A stretch of 6,034 nt of DNA from Bacteroidetes bacterium SW_11_45_7 (lineage in GTDB: Bacteria; Bacteroidota; Bacteroidia; Chitinophagales; SW-11-45-7): contig PXTV01000092.1 in NCBI GenBank assembly GCA_003022985.1, positions 1 through 6,034 of the forward strand. The letters run 5' to 3'. This document shows, piece after piece, positions 1-6,034 of the stretch (its first letter is position 1; each line of letters opens with the position of its first letter). The position numbers and the translations under genes are program-made. Under the pieces are notes generated by a model, which was not told the DNA's origin, did not search any database, and saw nothing but the letters and a program-made list of their open reading frames with translations.

Positions 1-1036
1 AAATGTCAATAATCAGCTTGCATCAGGGGATGAGGATTTGTATATAAATGAACACCTGGAAGTAGATGAAGACTTTAGGCTGGAAGGAGCATTTGAAGAC
101 AACAATGGCAATACCGGCTCCCCGGGTGATGTGCTTACATCTACAGGAAGTGGCGTGGAATGGCAATCAGGTGGCGGAGGCAGTAATAACTATTGGGACC
201 GTGATGCAACAAACGGTGAGATGTATCCAAGCAATACCGGAGATGATGTAGGGATTGGGACAGGAAATCCCTCAGCGCGGCTCGATATTCGCGGAGGCGA
301 TATGATCTTTAATGAAGATGGTAATAATCACGATGTGCGCATGGAAACCCAAAATGAATCCAATGCTTTTCTTGTAGATGCTTCGGATGATATGGTCTAC
401 ATGGGCGATCAGTTTGGTGATTATGAAAATGGAGACACCATTGATGGTGTAGCTGTTGATTATGTGGCGAATATGGATAATGGCGATATTGATGGAACCG
501 CTATTGGTATTGGTTCCATCGAATACTTTTTTGACAAGTCAAATGAGACAACGATCAATAATCAATTCAGTCCTGCTAAAGACAATTTACATGATTTGGG
601 AAGTTCCGGTCTTCGTTGGGATGAGGTGTTTGCTCAAAACGGCAATATCCAGACGTCCGACAGAAGGGACAAGAAAAATATCCGGGATTTGAATTATGGA
701 CTTGACAAGATCATGAAGTTGGATCCGGTCACATATCAATGGAAGGAGGATGTGGCAGGTATGGATGCTAAGGATCAGCGTATAGGTCTCATTGCCCAAG
801 AGGTTCACAAGGTGCTGGACGAAGTTGTCAAAACTGAGGAAACGGTCACTGTACAAGAGAAGCCGCTCAAGAAGGAGGTTAAGGAAATGGAGCGCTGGGG
901 CATTTACTATTCCGATATCATTCCCGTGCTCGTTCAATCCGTGCAAGATCAACAAGCTATTATCGATGATCAAAAGGAAAGAATCGACAATCTGGAGAAG
1001 CGGCTAAATCAGCTCGAAGCGAAAGTGAACGATTAA
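1..1036 (+). CDS. Surface/tail-fibre-like protein with C-terminal Peptidase_S74 intramolecular chaperone domain (5' end missing)
   Basis: The frame is open to the left edge: the codons before the TTG at 38 read NVNNQLASGDEDL with no stop, so the gene begins upstream and 38 is not a believable start. Seen in order: a linker GSPGDVLTSTGSGVEW (116-163), of a kind common in Bacteroidota surface proteins; VGIGTGNPSARLDI (248-289); LGSSGLRWDEVFA (596-634); then the S74 domain (about 650-937) with SDRRDKKNI at 656-682 and IGLIAQEV at 782-805; and a C-terminal heptad-rich coiled coil (about 941-1030). In known S74 domains, first described in phage endosialidases, the domain helps trimerise the stalk and then cuts itself off at the Ser of the SDxRxK motif; that Ser and nearby basic residues are present here. 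The protein is probably a trimeric fibre at the cell surface. There is no T9SS sorting domain at its C-terminus. Its ligand and N-terminal part are unknown. The family call is firm and the role is inferred. Confidence 0.88.
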   Translation, partial: NVNNQLASGDEDLYINEHLEVDEDFRLEGAFEDNNGNTGSPGDVLTSTGSGVEWQSGGGGSNNYWDRDATNGEMYPSNTGDDVGIGTGNPSARLDIRGGDMIFNEDGNNHDVRMETQNESNAFLVDASDDMVYMGDQFGDYENGDTIDGVAVDYVANMDNGDIDGTAIGIGSIEYFFDKSNETTINNQFSPAKDNLHDLGSSGLRWDEVFAQNGNIQTSDRRDKKNIRDLNYGLDKIMKLDPVTYQWKEDVAGMDAKDQRIGLIAQEVHKVLDEVVKTEETVTVQEKPLKKEVKEMERWGIYYSDIIPVLVQSVQDQQAIIDDQKERIDNLEKRLNQLEAKVND

Positions 1037-1085
1037 AGAAAAACCGTTTGAATTTTATATTTGCAGATGATTTCTATTGGTTAAC

Positions 1086-1116
1086 TTTTGTAAAAATTAC
1101 AAATCATTTTATCTTG
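1086..1116 (+). promoter_or_regulatory. Possible Bacteroidota-type promoter for the adhesin gene
   Basis: TTTTG at 1086-1090 is followed, after exactly 19 bases, by TATCTTG at 1110-1116. The Bacteroidota primary sigma factor consensus is TTTG, about 19-21 bases, then TAnnTTTG; here the second box is one T short. A transcript would start near 1123, giving a leader of about 100 bases before the ATG at 1226. The 189-base gap after the S74 gene suits an independent promoter. This is pattern matching in AT-rich DNA and is uncertain. Confidence 0.3.
1087..1103. repeat. Perfect 7-bp inverted repeat, AT-rich palindrome
   Basis: TTTGTAA (1087-1093) and TTACAAA (1097-1103) are exact reverse complements around a 3-base AAA centre. 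A second nested pair, ATGATTT (1067-1073) and AAATCAT (1101-1107), is followed by a T-rich stretch. The site lies between the S74 gene and the adhesin gene and overlaps the possible -33 element described separately. It could be an operator for a dimeric regulator or part of a weak terminator for the upstream gene. With only one G/C pair per stem it would make a poor intrinsic terminator. In such AT-rich DNA a chance origin is quite possible. Confidence 0.35.
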
Positions 1117-1225
1117 CACAAGTTTTCTTAACGATTCTTCCACCATTAAGCTTTGATTAACGGATAATAATGGCTTGTTTCCAAGATAATGCAGTAATTC
1201 ATCTTTTGCTAAAGTAAAGCGATAT

Positions 1226-4075
1226 ATGCAGACTTTTCAAATCTATCGTTCCCTTGTAGTCCTTTTTCTTTTCGGGTTTATTATGCTGAGTACGCAGCAA
1301 GCTTTTACCCAAGCCTTAGTCAATAACAATGGCGCGCAGGTGACAGTAAAAGACAGTGCCTTTGTGATCGTGAAGACCAACTCCATCAATAATATGGATG
1401 GAACAATCGATAATGAAGGCACAATCAAAGTTGAGGAAGATATCATTAATAACGATACCATGACAGGTGGTAACACAACAGGTGTTTACGACCTCGATGG
1501 CAACTGGGAAAACAATGCCACTTTTATACCGGATTCAACCACGGTATTTTTCAAAGGTGCTAACCAGTTGATCACAGGAACTTCTGTTACGGAATTCTTC
1601 AACCTTGATCTTCAGGGTACCGGCACAAAAACGCAAACGCTCAATTCTGTCACACAAAACAATCTTACCCTCAATGACCGGGAACTGACTACTGACAGCT
1701 TCACTATGCTGGTTACCAATACGGATACAGGGGCAATTGACAGAACCACCGGTTATGTAAGTAGTCTTGACACCGGCCGTCTGGCCTGGCGTACTAACAG
1801 CACTGATCCCTATCTTTTTCCCGTAGGGTCTAACGTAGGCACGCAGCGCTATCGTCCCGTGGAGTTAACGCCAACCTCTTCAGCGCAAAACACCTATGGT
1901 GTACGTATGGCCAACGTTGATGCGACAACCGAAGGGTACAACCGCACAATAACAGGCCCCAATATTTGCGATGTGAACCCGAATTACTACCACCGCATCT
2001 ATCAACAATCATCAACTAATAATAGCGATATCAAGTTGTTTTTTGATCAAGCCGCTGATGGGAGTTGGAGTAACATGGGACACTGGCAAAACACACCCCG
2101 CTGGGAGGATATGGGAAATGCCACATCAGGCACCCAAAGCGGTTTCTCAACACTCTCTATTAGCAACTGGAGCAACTTTAACTATTCGCCTTTTGCCTTT
2201 ACCAATCCCAAAGTCACAATCGATTCGTTTGATGTGACTCCGATTAGCTGTTTTGGCGCCTCAAACGGGGCAATAGACCTCCATGTATCAGGTGGCCTAC
2301 CACCGGTTGATTACAACTGGTCCAATAACGATACAACACAAGATATCAGCGGCTTATCACCCGGTAATTACTCGGTAACTGTGTCGGATTCCACAGGTTG
2401 TGGCGACACCCTCTCCGTCACCATTCAACAGCCGGACACATTAGTCGTGACCGATTCGGTGGTAAATGTTTCATGTGCAGGCGCCAACGATGGCGACATT
2501 CATCTCAGTGTCAATGGTGGTACAAATCCCTATGATTACAATTGGGATAACAATGATACAACACAGAGCATAACCGGTCTTGCAGGTGGCACCTATAACG
2601 TCACTGTCACCGATTCCAACGGATGTACTGCCACAAGTGCCATGACAGTGCAAGAGCCCGATTCGCTCTCTATCCAAACAAGTGTAACGAATGCCTCCTG
2701 TAATGGTGCAACTGATGGCTCAGCCGGTATCTCCGTAACAGGTGGTACAACACCTTATGATTACAACTGGTCAACAGGGAGTGATTCTTCCTCAGCTGAC
2801 AGTCTAAGTGCAGGCACATATACAGTGACCGTCACGGACGCCAACGGCTGTACCAATTCAGCTTCGGTGGCAGTTGGTGAGCCACAACCAATTTCCATTT
2901 CACCCAATGTTAATGATGTATCCTGTAATGGTGGTGAAGATGGTTCTATAACCTTAAATGTAAGTGGTGGTTCGGGTGCTTATTCATATGTGTGGTCCAA
3001 CGGGAAAATATCAGCCAGCATTGACACCCTTTCCGCTGGCACCTATAGCGTTACAGTAACAGATGATAACGGTTGTAGCGACTCTACACAGGCGACAGTT
3101 AGTGAGCCCGACTCGCTTATCCTGTCGACTGTTGTGACAGATGTTAGCTGTAATGATGGAGATGATGGGTTGATCAACCTTTCCGTAGCCGGAGGCACCC
3201 CACCGTACAATTACAATTGGTCCAACGGGCAAACCAGCCAAAATGACACCAACTTAACGGCCGGCACTTACGACCTTACGGTTACTGATGGCAACAACTG
3301 CACGAAAACGTCAAGTTATGAAGTAACACAACCCGCAGCACTATCCTTAACAGTGGATAGCAACAACGTCTTGTGTAATGGAGCAGCTGACGGCAATGCA
3401 GAAGCACAGGCCTCTGGCGGTGTTGGTGGGTTCCAGTATATTTGGTCCAATGCCCAAAGCGGCAGTTCAATTGACAATCTCAGCCCGGGTACATACAGCG
3501 TTACTGTGACAGACACCAATAACTGCACAATCATTGATTCCACAGTTATAACAGAACCGTCTCCTTTAACCGCAGAGGCCGGGAATGACACCACAATAGC
3601 CCGGGGTTACACAGCTCCGCTCAATGTCAATGCCAGTGGCGGTACGGGAAGTAATTACCAATATGAGTGGTTGCCGGCCTCATCTCTAAGCGAACCGGCA
3701 ATTGCCAATCCTTACGCCACACCTCAAACCTCTACAAATTACGTGGTAACGGTTACAGATGATAATGGTTGCCAGGTAAAAGACAGTGTGACAGTTGAAG
3801 TAGATGTGAAGCTCTACAATCACCCCGATGCATTCAGTCCAAATGGTGATGGCCAAAATGATAAGTTCTTTGTGATTAGCAGTCCAACTGTAGAAGTGGA
3901 ATCATTCAAAATATTCAACAGGTGGGGGCAGCTTCTTCACGACAAGACTGAATCCTGGAACGGTATTTACCAGGGTGAGGATCAACCCACCGACACCTAC
4001 GTCTACCAGACCAAAATCAAGTTACCGGACGGCTCAACCGAAACCGAATCCGGTGAATTCATTTTAGTGAGATAA
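1226..4075 (+). CDS. Secreted SprB-repeat adhesin with type B T9SS sorting domain (CHU_C / gliding motility-associated C-terminal domain)
   Basis: This is a 949-residue surface protein. Residues 1-30 form a signal peptide (hydrophobic core VVLFLFGFIML, likely cut after AFTQA), which supports the ATG at 1226; no Shine-Dalgarno is visible, as is normal in Bacteroidota. Residues 31-325 are an Asn/Thr-rich region of unknown fold. Residues 341-790 hold six tandem SprB-type repeats, each with SCNGxxDG, a YxYNWS-like core, AGTYxVTVTD and NGC. Residues about 785-860 form a PKD/Ig-like domain (GNDTTI...TNYVVTVTDDNGC). Residues 864-949 are the type B sorting domain, with FSPNGDGQND, FKIFNRWGQ and a terminal GEFILVR. 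Such proteins pass the inner membrane by Sec and the outer membrane by T9SS, and stay at the surface or are released. SprB itself is the gliding adhesin of Flavobacterium, but this protein is far shorter, so motility cannot be assumed. The adjacent PorP/SprF frame is its expected partner. The class is firm; the ligand is unknown. Confidence 0.93.
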   Translation: MQTFQIYRSLVVLFLFGFIMLSTQQAFTQALVNNNGAQVTVKDSAFVIVKTNSINNMDGTIDNEGTIKVEEDIINNDTMTGGNTTGVYDLDGNWENNATFIPDSTTVFFKGANQLITGTSVTEFFNLDLQGTGTKTQTLNSVTQNNLTLNDRELTTDSFTMLVTNTDTGAIDRTTGYVSSLDTGRLAWRTNSTDPYLFPVGSNVGTQRYRPVELTPTSSAQNTYGVRMANVDATTEGYNRTITGPNICDVNPNYYHRIYQQSSTNNSDIKLFFDQAADGSWSNMGHWQNTPRWEDMGNATSGTQSGFSTLSISNWSNFNYSPFAFTNPKVTIDSFDVTPISCFGASNGAIDLHVSGGLPPVDYNWSNNDTTQDISGLSPGNYSVTVSDSTGCGDTLSVTIQQPDTLVVTDSVVNVSCAGANDGDIHLSVNGGTNPYDYNWDNNDTTQSITGLAGGTYNVTVTDSNGCTATSAMTVQEPDSLSIQTSVTNASCNGATDGSAGISVTGGTTPYDYNWSTGSDSSSADSLSAGTYTVTVTDANGCTNSASVAVGEPQPISISPNVNDVSCNGGEDGSITLNVSGGSGAYSYVWSNGKISASIDTLSAGTYSVTVTDDNGCSDSTQATVSEPDSLILSTVVTDVSCNDGDDGLINLSVAGGTPPYNYNWSNGQTSQNDTNLTAGTYDLTVTDGNNCTKTSSYEVTQPAALSLTVDSNNVLCNGAADGNAEAQASGGVGGFQYIWSNAQSGSSIDNLSPGTYSVTVTDTNNCTIIDSTVITEPSPLTAEAGNDTTIARGYTAPLNVNASGGTGSNYQYEWLPASSLSEPAIANPYATPQTSTNYVVTVTDDNGCQVKDSVTVEVDVKLYNHPDAFSPNGDGQNDKFFVISSPTVEVESFKIFNRWGQLLHDKTESWNGIYQGEDQPTDTYVYQTKIKLPDGSTETESGEFILVR
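2246..3595 (+). repeat. Six in-frame tandem 225-bp units encoding SprB-type repeats
   Basis: Counted from the Ser/Leu-Cys codons, the units start at residues 341, 416, 491, 566, 641 and 716, each exactly 75 residues (225 bases) apart. In every unit a second Cys (in NGC, or NNC in units 5 and 6) lies exactly 50 residues after the first. The units have diverged at the DNA level, so this is an old expansion. Units 1 and 2 are the closest visible pair, sharing the NNDTTQ segment and similar DNA around 2324-2345 and 2549-2570. Unit 6 differs at its start, with Leu in place of Ser before the first Cys. Confidence 0.9.
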
Positions 4076-4126
4076 GAAATACATTACTCGCAATTCTACA
4101 ATTCCCCGCTCACGTTAAACCCTGCT
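4076..4126 (+). other. Orphan 5' coding segment of the PorP/SprF gene, with no start codon
   Basis: These 17 codons follow the adhesin TAA (4073-4075) without a gap and are in frame with the ATG at 4127. They read EIHYSQFYNSPLTLNPA, which is the conserved mature N-terminus of PorP/SprF proteins and is normally preceded by a signal peptide of about 20 residues. No ATG, GTG or TTG occurs in these codons; only ATA at 4079 could be considered, as a very rare start. The segment is therefore homologous protein sequence that standard start rules leave untranslated. Confidence 0.8.
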
Positions 4127-5017
4127 ATGACAGGCCGCACGAACGGGGATTTCCGTATCAATCTCAACTACAGGAACCAGTGGTTGGGTGTAGCTGACGG
4201 CCATTCAACTTATGTGACGCCATCCCTGTCATTTGATATGCCCTTCTCCGTATTCAAGAACGATGCGTTAGGTGCAGGCGTGATGGTGATGAACGACCAG
4301 TCGAGTGGCGGTAGCCTTTCCAATGTAACCGCCATGCTGTCCGGAGCTTACCACAAAAGCGTAGGCAGTAAAGGAAGCCACCACATATCACTCGGTATCC
4401 AGGCAGGTTATGTGCAGCGCCAACTTAACCAACAAGATCTCAATTTTGCCAGTCAGATCGGTGAGGATTACCAGTTCAACGAAAGCTTGCCATCCGGTGA
4501 ATCCTTTGAAAACAATGATATCCAATACATGGATATGCAGGTTGGTTTGATGTGGACCTCTACTTTCAGCGATAAGTTCAGTGCTTATGCCGGGGGCTCG
4601 ATGTTCCACGTCACAGAACCTCAAAAGAATTTTTCGGTGAATGGCGAATTAAGCCTTCCAAGGCGTTGGGTGGCTCATGGCGGCATGGATATTGGTGTTA
4701 GTGACAAAGTGGACCTTCTGCCTTCGGTCATTTTTATGACACAGAATCAAGCAAGAGAGATCAATGCCGGTTTATCCGGGGCTTATGCCATTTCCGACAA
4801 GACCAACTTTTATCTTGGCGGTTATTACAGGGTGAACGATGCAGCAATAGCTTATTCAGCTATTGAATGGAACAATATCAAGTTTGGCATTAGCTACGAT
4901 GCCACGGTATCCGATCTTCAGAATTCAGGAGGCAGTCTTGAATTTTCTTTAACCTATGTAAGGCGTACACCCGATGTGCCGGATGTAGAACCAAAAATGT
5001 ACTGCCCGCGCTTCTAA
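4127..5017 (+). CDS. PorP/SprF family type IX secretion outer-membrane protein, apparently lacking its signal peptide
   Basis: PorP/SprF proteins are outer-membrane beta-barrels of the T9SS. SprF is needed for secretion or attachment of SprB, and paralogs usually sit beside a type B substrate, as here. Seen: LNYRNQW (residues 13-19 from this ATG), alternating aromatic/polar strands throughout, RRWVAHGGMDIG (179-190), FYLGGYYRVNDAA (228-240), a Gly/Ser-rich strand near SGGSLEFSLTYV (267-278) and the family's typical CPRF ending. At 296 residues the barrel is close to full length. The ATG at 4127 is the first usual start in frame, but it is an internal Met: homology extends 17 codons upstream to 4076, where the adhesin stop blocks the frame. 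As read, the product has no export signal and would not reach the outer membrane. Possible explanations are a deletion that makes this a pseudogene, an assembly error, or unusual translation. The family call is firm; function of this copy is doubtful. Confidence 0.85.
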   Translation: MTGRTNGDFRINLNYRNQWLGVADGHSTYVTPSLSFDMPFSVFKNDALGAGVMVMNDQSSGGSLSNVTAMLSGAYHKSVGSKGSHHISLGIQAGYVQRQLNQQDLNFASQIGEDYQFNESLPSGESFENNDIQYMDMQVGLMWTSTFSDKFSAYAGGSMFHVTEPQKNFSVNGELSLPRRWVAHGGMDIGVSDKVDLLPSVIFMTQNQAREINAGLSGAYAISDKTNFYLGGYYRVNDAAIAYSAIEWNNIKFGISYDATVSDLQNSGGSLEFSLTYVRRTPDVPDVEPKMYCPRF

Positions 5018-5055
5018 GGAATATGAGAAGCAGTATAGTAAGGCGTCCGGACCTC

Positions 5056-5087
5056 TTTGCATCTTGCCAATGAATGGAATTAGCTTG
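5056..5087 (+). promoter_or_regulatory. Weak candidate promoter before the TPR/PD40 gene
   Basis: TTTG at 5056-5059 and TAGCTTG at 5081-5087 are 21 bases apart, roughly fitting the Bacteroidota TTTG / TAnnTTTG pattern with one T missing in the second box. Transcription would begin only about 8-14 bases before the ATG at 5102 or 5108, which is a short leader. The 84-base gap after the PorP/SprF gene equally allows read-through from upstream as one operon. It is listed because both boxes and their spacing resemble the candidate before the adhesin gene. Confidence 0.18.
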
Positions 5088-5101
5088 TCCTAAAAGAAAA
5101 T

Positions 5102-6034
5102 ATGGTTATGAATAGTGCTTCAGCAGTTTTGAAAAAGAACGGAGTGATAATTGTTGTTTTGTGCCTTCTACCACTCGTTTCTATGGGTGGCAATGTTGAA
5201 GACCAAATGGACAAATTACCCCCTCTCAAGAAAAAGCGATATGCCAAACAGTTGCTTGAAGCAGGCAATTTTTTCAAGGCGATCAGGGCTTATCAATATC
5301 TTATCGAGGAGAATCCGAAGGATGCCAAATTCGCTTACAAGTTAGCCGAATCCTACAGAGGCGCACGAAATTACCCCAAGGCAGCAAAATGGTACAAAAC
5401 CAGCCACAAGTACAATGCCGGCAAAGAACCAGCAGCGCAATACCGGCAGGCCATGATGCTTAAGATGGACGGACAGTACGACAAGGCTATTCAAATCTTC
5501 AATCAGTTTTTGGAAAGTGACTATGCCTCTTCTGTTGAAAAACTGAAGAAGTATGCTAAAATGGAAAAAAAGGCCTATCAATTTGTCCAGGAGCAACGAG
5601 AAAGATCCCCTCATTACAAAGTCAATAAAATGGGCAAGAAGATCAACAGCTTTTACAGCGACTTTGCCCCGCAAGTTATCGACAATAACAAGCTTGTTTA
5701 TTCCTCGCTCAATCTGGATTCCACGAAAAATTCCGCTTTTCTTAGCGATAAGTTTCCCCTCTCCCACATTTATCAATCATCGATTCAGGATGAGAGCTGG
5801 ACCGAAAGTGAGCCGATGAAATTCCCCCTAAACACAAGTGATGAAAATTCGGGGAATGCTGCCTTTTCACCCGATGCTAAGCGGATTTACTTCACCAAAT
5901 GCGCTGCCAAAACGAACGTTGACATCAAGTGCAACATCTATATGAGTAAGCATAAGGGCAGCGGATGGGGAGATCCTGTTAAACTTGGTAGTTCCGTTAA
6001 TAAAAAAGACGCGACCAATACACATCCGGCTGTT
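5102..6034 (+). CDS. PorE-like TPR and PD40 beta-propeller protein (OmpA-family type), 3' end missing
   Basis: The first 311 codons are present; the frame is still open at the right edge. An in-frame TAG at 5081-5083 limits the start to ATG 5102 or ATG 5108, behind an A-rich leader with no clear Shine-Dalgarno. Residues 12-30 look like a signal peptide (VIIVVLCLLPLV). Residues about 45-160 are TPR-like helices (YAKQLLEAGNFFKAIRAYQYL, then AYKLAESYRGARNYPKAAKWY in two further pieces), and residues from about 188 enter a PD40/WD40-like propeller: FAPQVIDNNKLVYSSL, then AAFSPDAKRIYFTKC (253-267), ending just as a third blade begins at THPAV. In the PorE class these are followed by a carboxypeptidase-regulatory-like domain and a peptidoglycan-binding OmpA domain, which would lie beyond the window. 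PorE is a periplasmic T9SS component linked to the outer membrane. Many paralogs share this layout, so true PorE cannot be told from a paralog here. Confidence 0.82.
   Translation, partial: MVMNSASAVLKKNGVIIVVLCLLPLVSMGGNVEDQMDKLPPLKKKRYAKQLLEAGNFFKAIRAYQYLIEENPKDAKFAYKLAESYRGARNYPKAAKWYKTSHKYNAGKEPAAQYRQAMMLKMDGQYDKAIQIFNQFLESDYASSVEKLKKYAKMEKKAYQFVQEQRERSPHYKVNKMGKKINSFYSDFAPQVIDNNKLVYSSLNLDSTKNSAFLSDKFPLSHIYQSSIQDESWTESEPMKFPLNTSDENSGNAAFSPDAKRIYFTKCAAKTNVDIKCNIYMSKHKGSGWGDPVKLGSSVNKKDATNTHPAV

Noticed and set aside
38..40. TTG as start codon of the S74 gene
   Set aside because: The frame continues open to the left edge, and the codons before it encode plausible protein of the same composition, so the gene starts outside the window.
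587..973. 128-codon open frame on the - strand
   Set aside because: It is antisense to the S74 chaperone domain, whose conserved motifs fix the + strand frame; the reverse product has no recognisable features.
1056..1063. TATATTTG, an exact match to the Bacteroidota -7 box TAnnTTTG
   Set aside because: No TTTG lies about 19-21 bases upstream (the nearest, at 1047-1050, is only 5 bases away), so the pair fails; the candidate at 1086-1116 has better spacing.
1226..5017. A single adhesin-PorP fusion gene interrupted by the TAA at 4073
   Set aside because: The adhesin ends with the normal type B sorting-domain terminus (GEFILVR), which must be C-terminal to work, so the stop is the natural end; the shared frame alone does not show a fusion.
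5045..5052. GTCCGGAC palindrome between the PorP/SprF and TPR/PD40 genes, considered as a terminator
   Set aside because: There is no loop between the halves and no T-run after it, so it cannot form an intrinsic terminator hairpin.
5342..5776. 144-codon open frame on the - strand
   Set aside because: It lies wholly inside the TPR/PD40 coding sequence, whose motifs are clear, and its own translation shows no recognisable domain; it is a shadow frame.

Overview
The window reads as chromosomal DNA of a Bacteroidota bacterium, probably a free-living or marine member of the Cytophagia/Flavobacteriia/Saprospiria type. The evidence is a SprB-repeat adhesin with a gliding-motility-associated (type B) C-terminal domain, a PorP/SprF outer-membrane protein and a TPR plus PD40 propeller protein of the PorE/OmpA-family type. 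All three belong to type IX secretion (T9SS) biology, which is confined to this phylum. Leaders also lack a Shine-Dalgarno sequence, as is usual there. No finer taxonomy can be supported from the sequence.

Layout: four protein genes lie on the + strand and none on the - strand. (1) 1-1036 is the 3' part of a surface or tail-fibre-like protein that ends in a Peptidase_S74 intramolecular chaperone domain and a coiled coil; its 5' end is outside the window. (2) 1037-1225 is an AT-rich gap with a perfect inverted repeat and a possible Bacteroidota-type promoter. (3) 1226-4075 is a 949-residue secreted adhesin: signal peptide, N-terminal region, six tandem SprB-type repeats of exactly 75 residues each, one PKD/Ig-like domain and a type B sorting domain. 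(4) 4127-5017 is a PorP/SprF family protein. Its recognisable mature N-terminus begins at 4076, directly after the adhesin stop codon, and no signal peptide is encoded. (5) 5102-6034 is the N-terminal 311 codons of a TPR/PD40 protein that runs off the right edge.

How they work together: type B substrates are exported through the T9SS and need a partner PorP/SprF protein, usually encoded next door, for secretion or attachment. PorE-like proteins are periplasmic T9SS parts that join the machine to peptidoglycan. Genes 2-4 therefore look like an adhesin export/attachment module. The S74 gene upstream has no visible link to it beyond position.

Most notable points: the PorP/SprF reading frame lacks a start codon and signal peptide although its mature sequence is intact; the adhesin repeats are gapless at 75 residues, with two cysteines always 50 residues apart; and the 450-residue repeat array holds only two lysines and no arginine. 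No mobile element, CRISPR array, tRNA or rRNA was seen.
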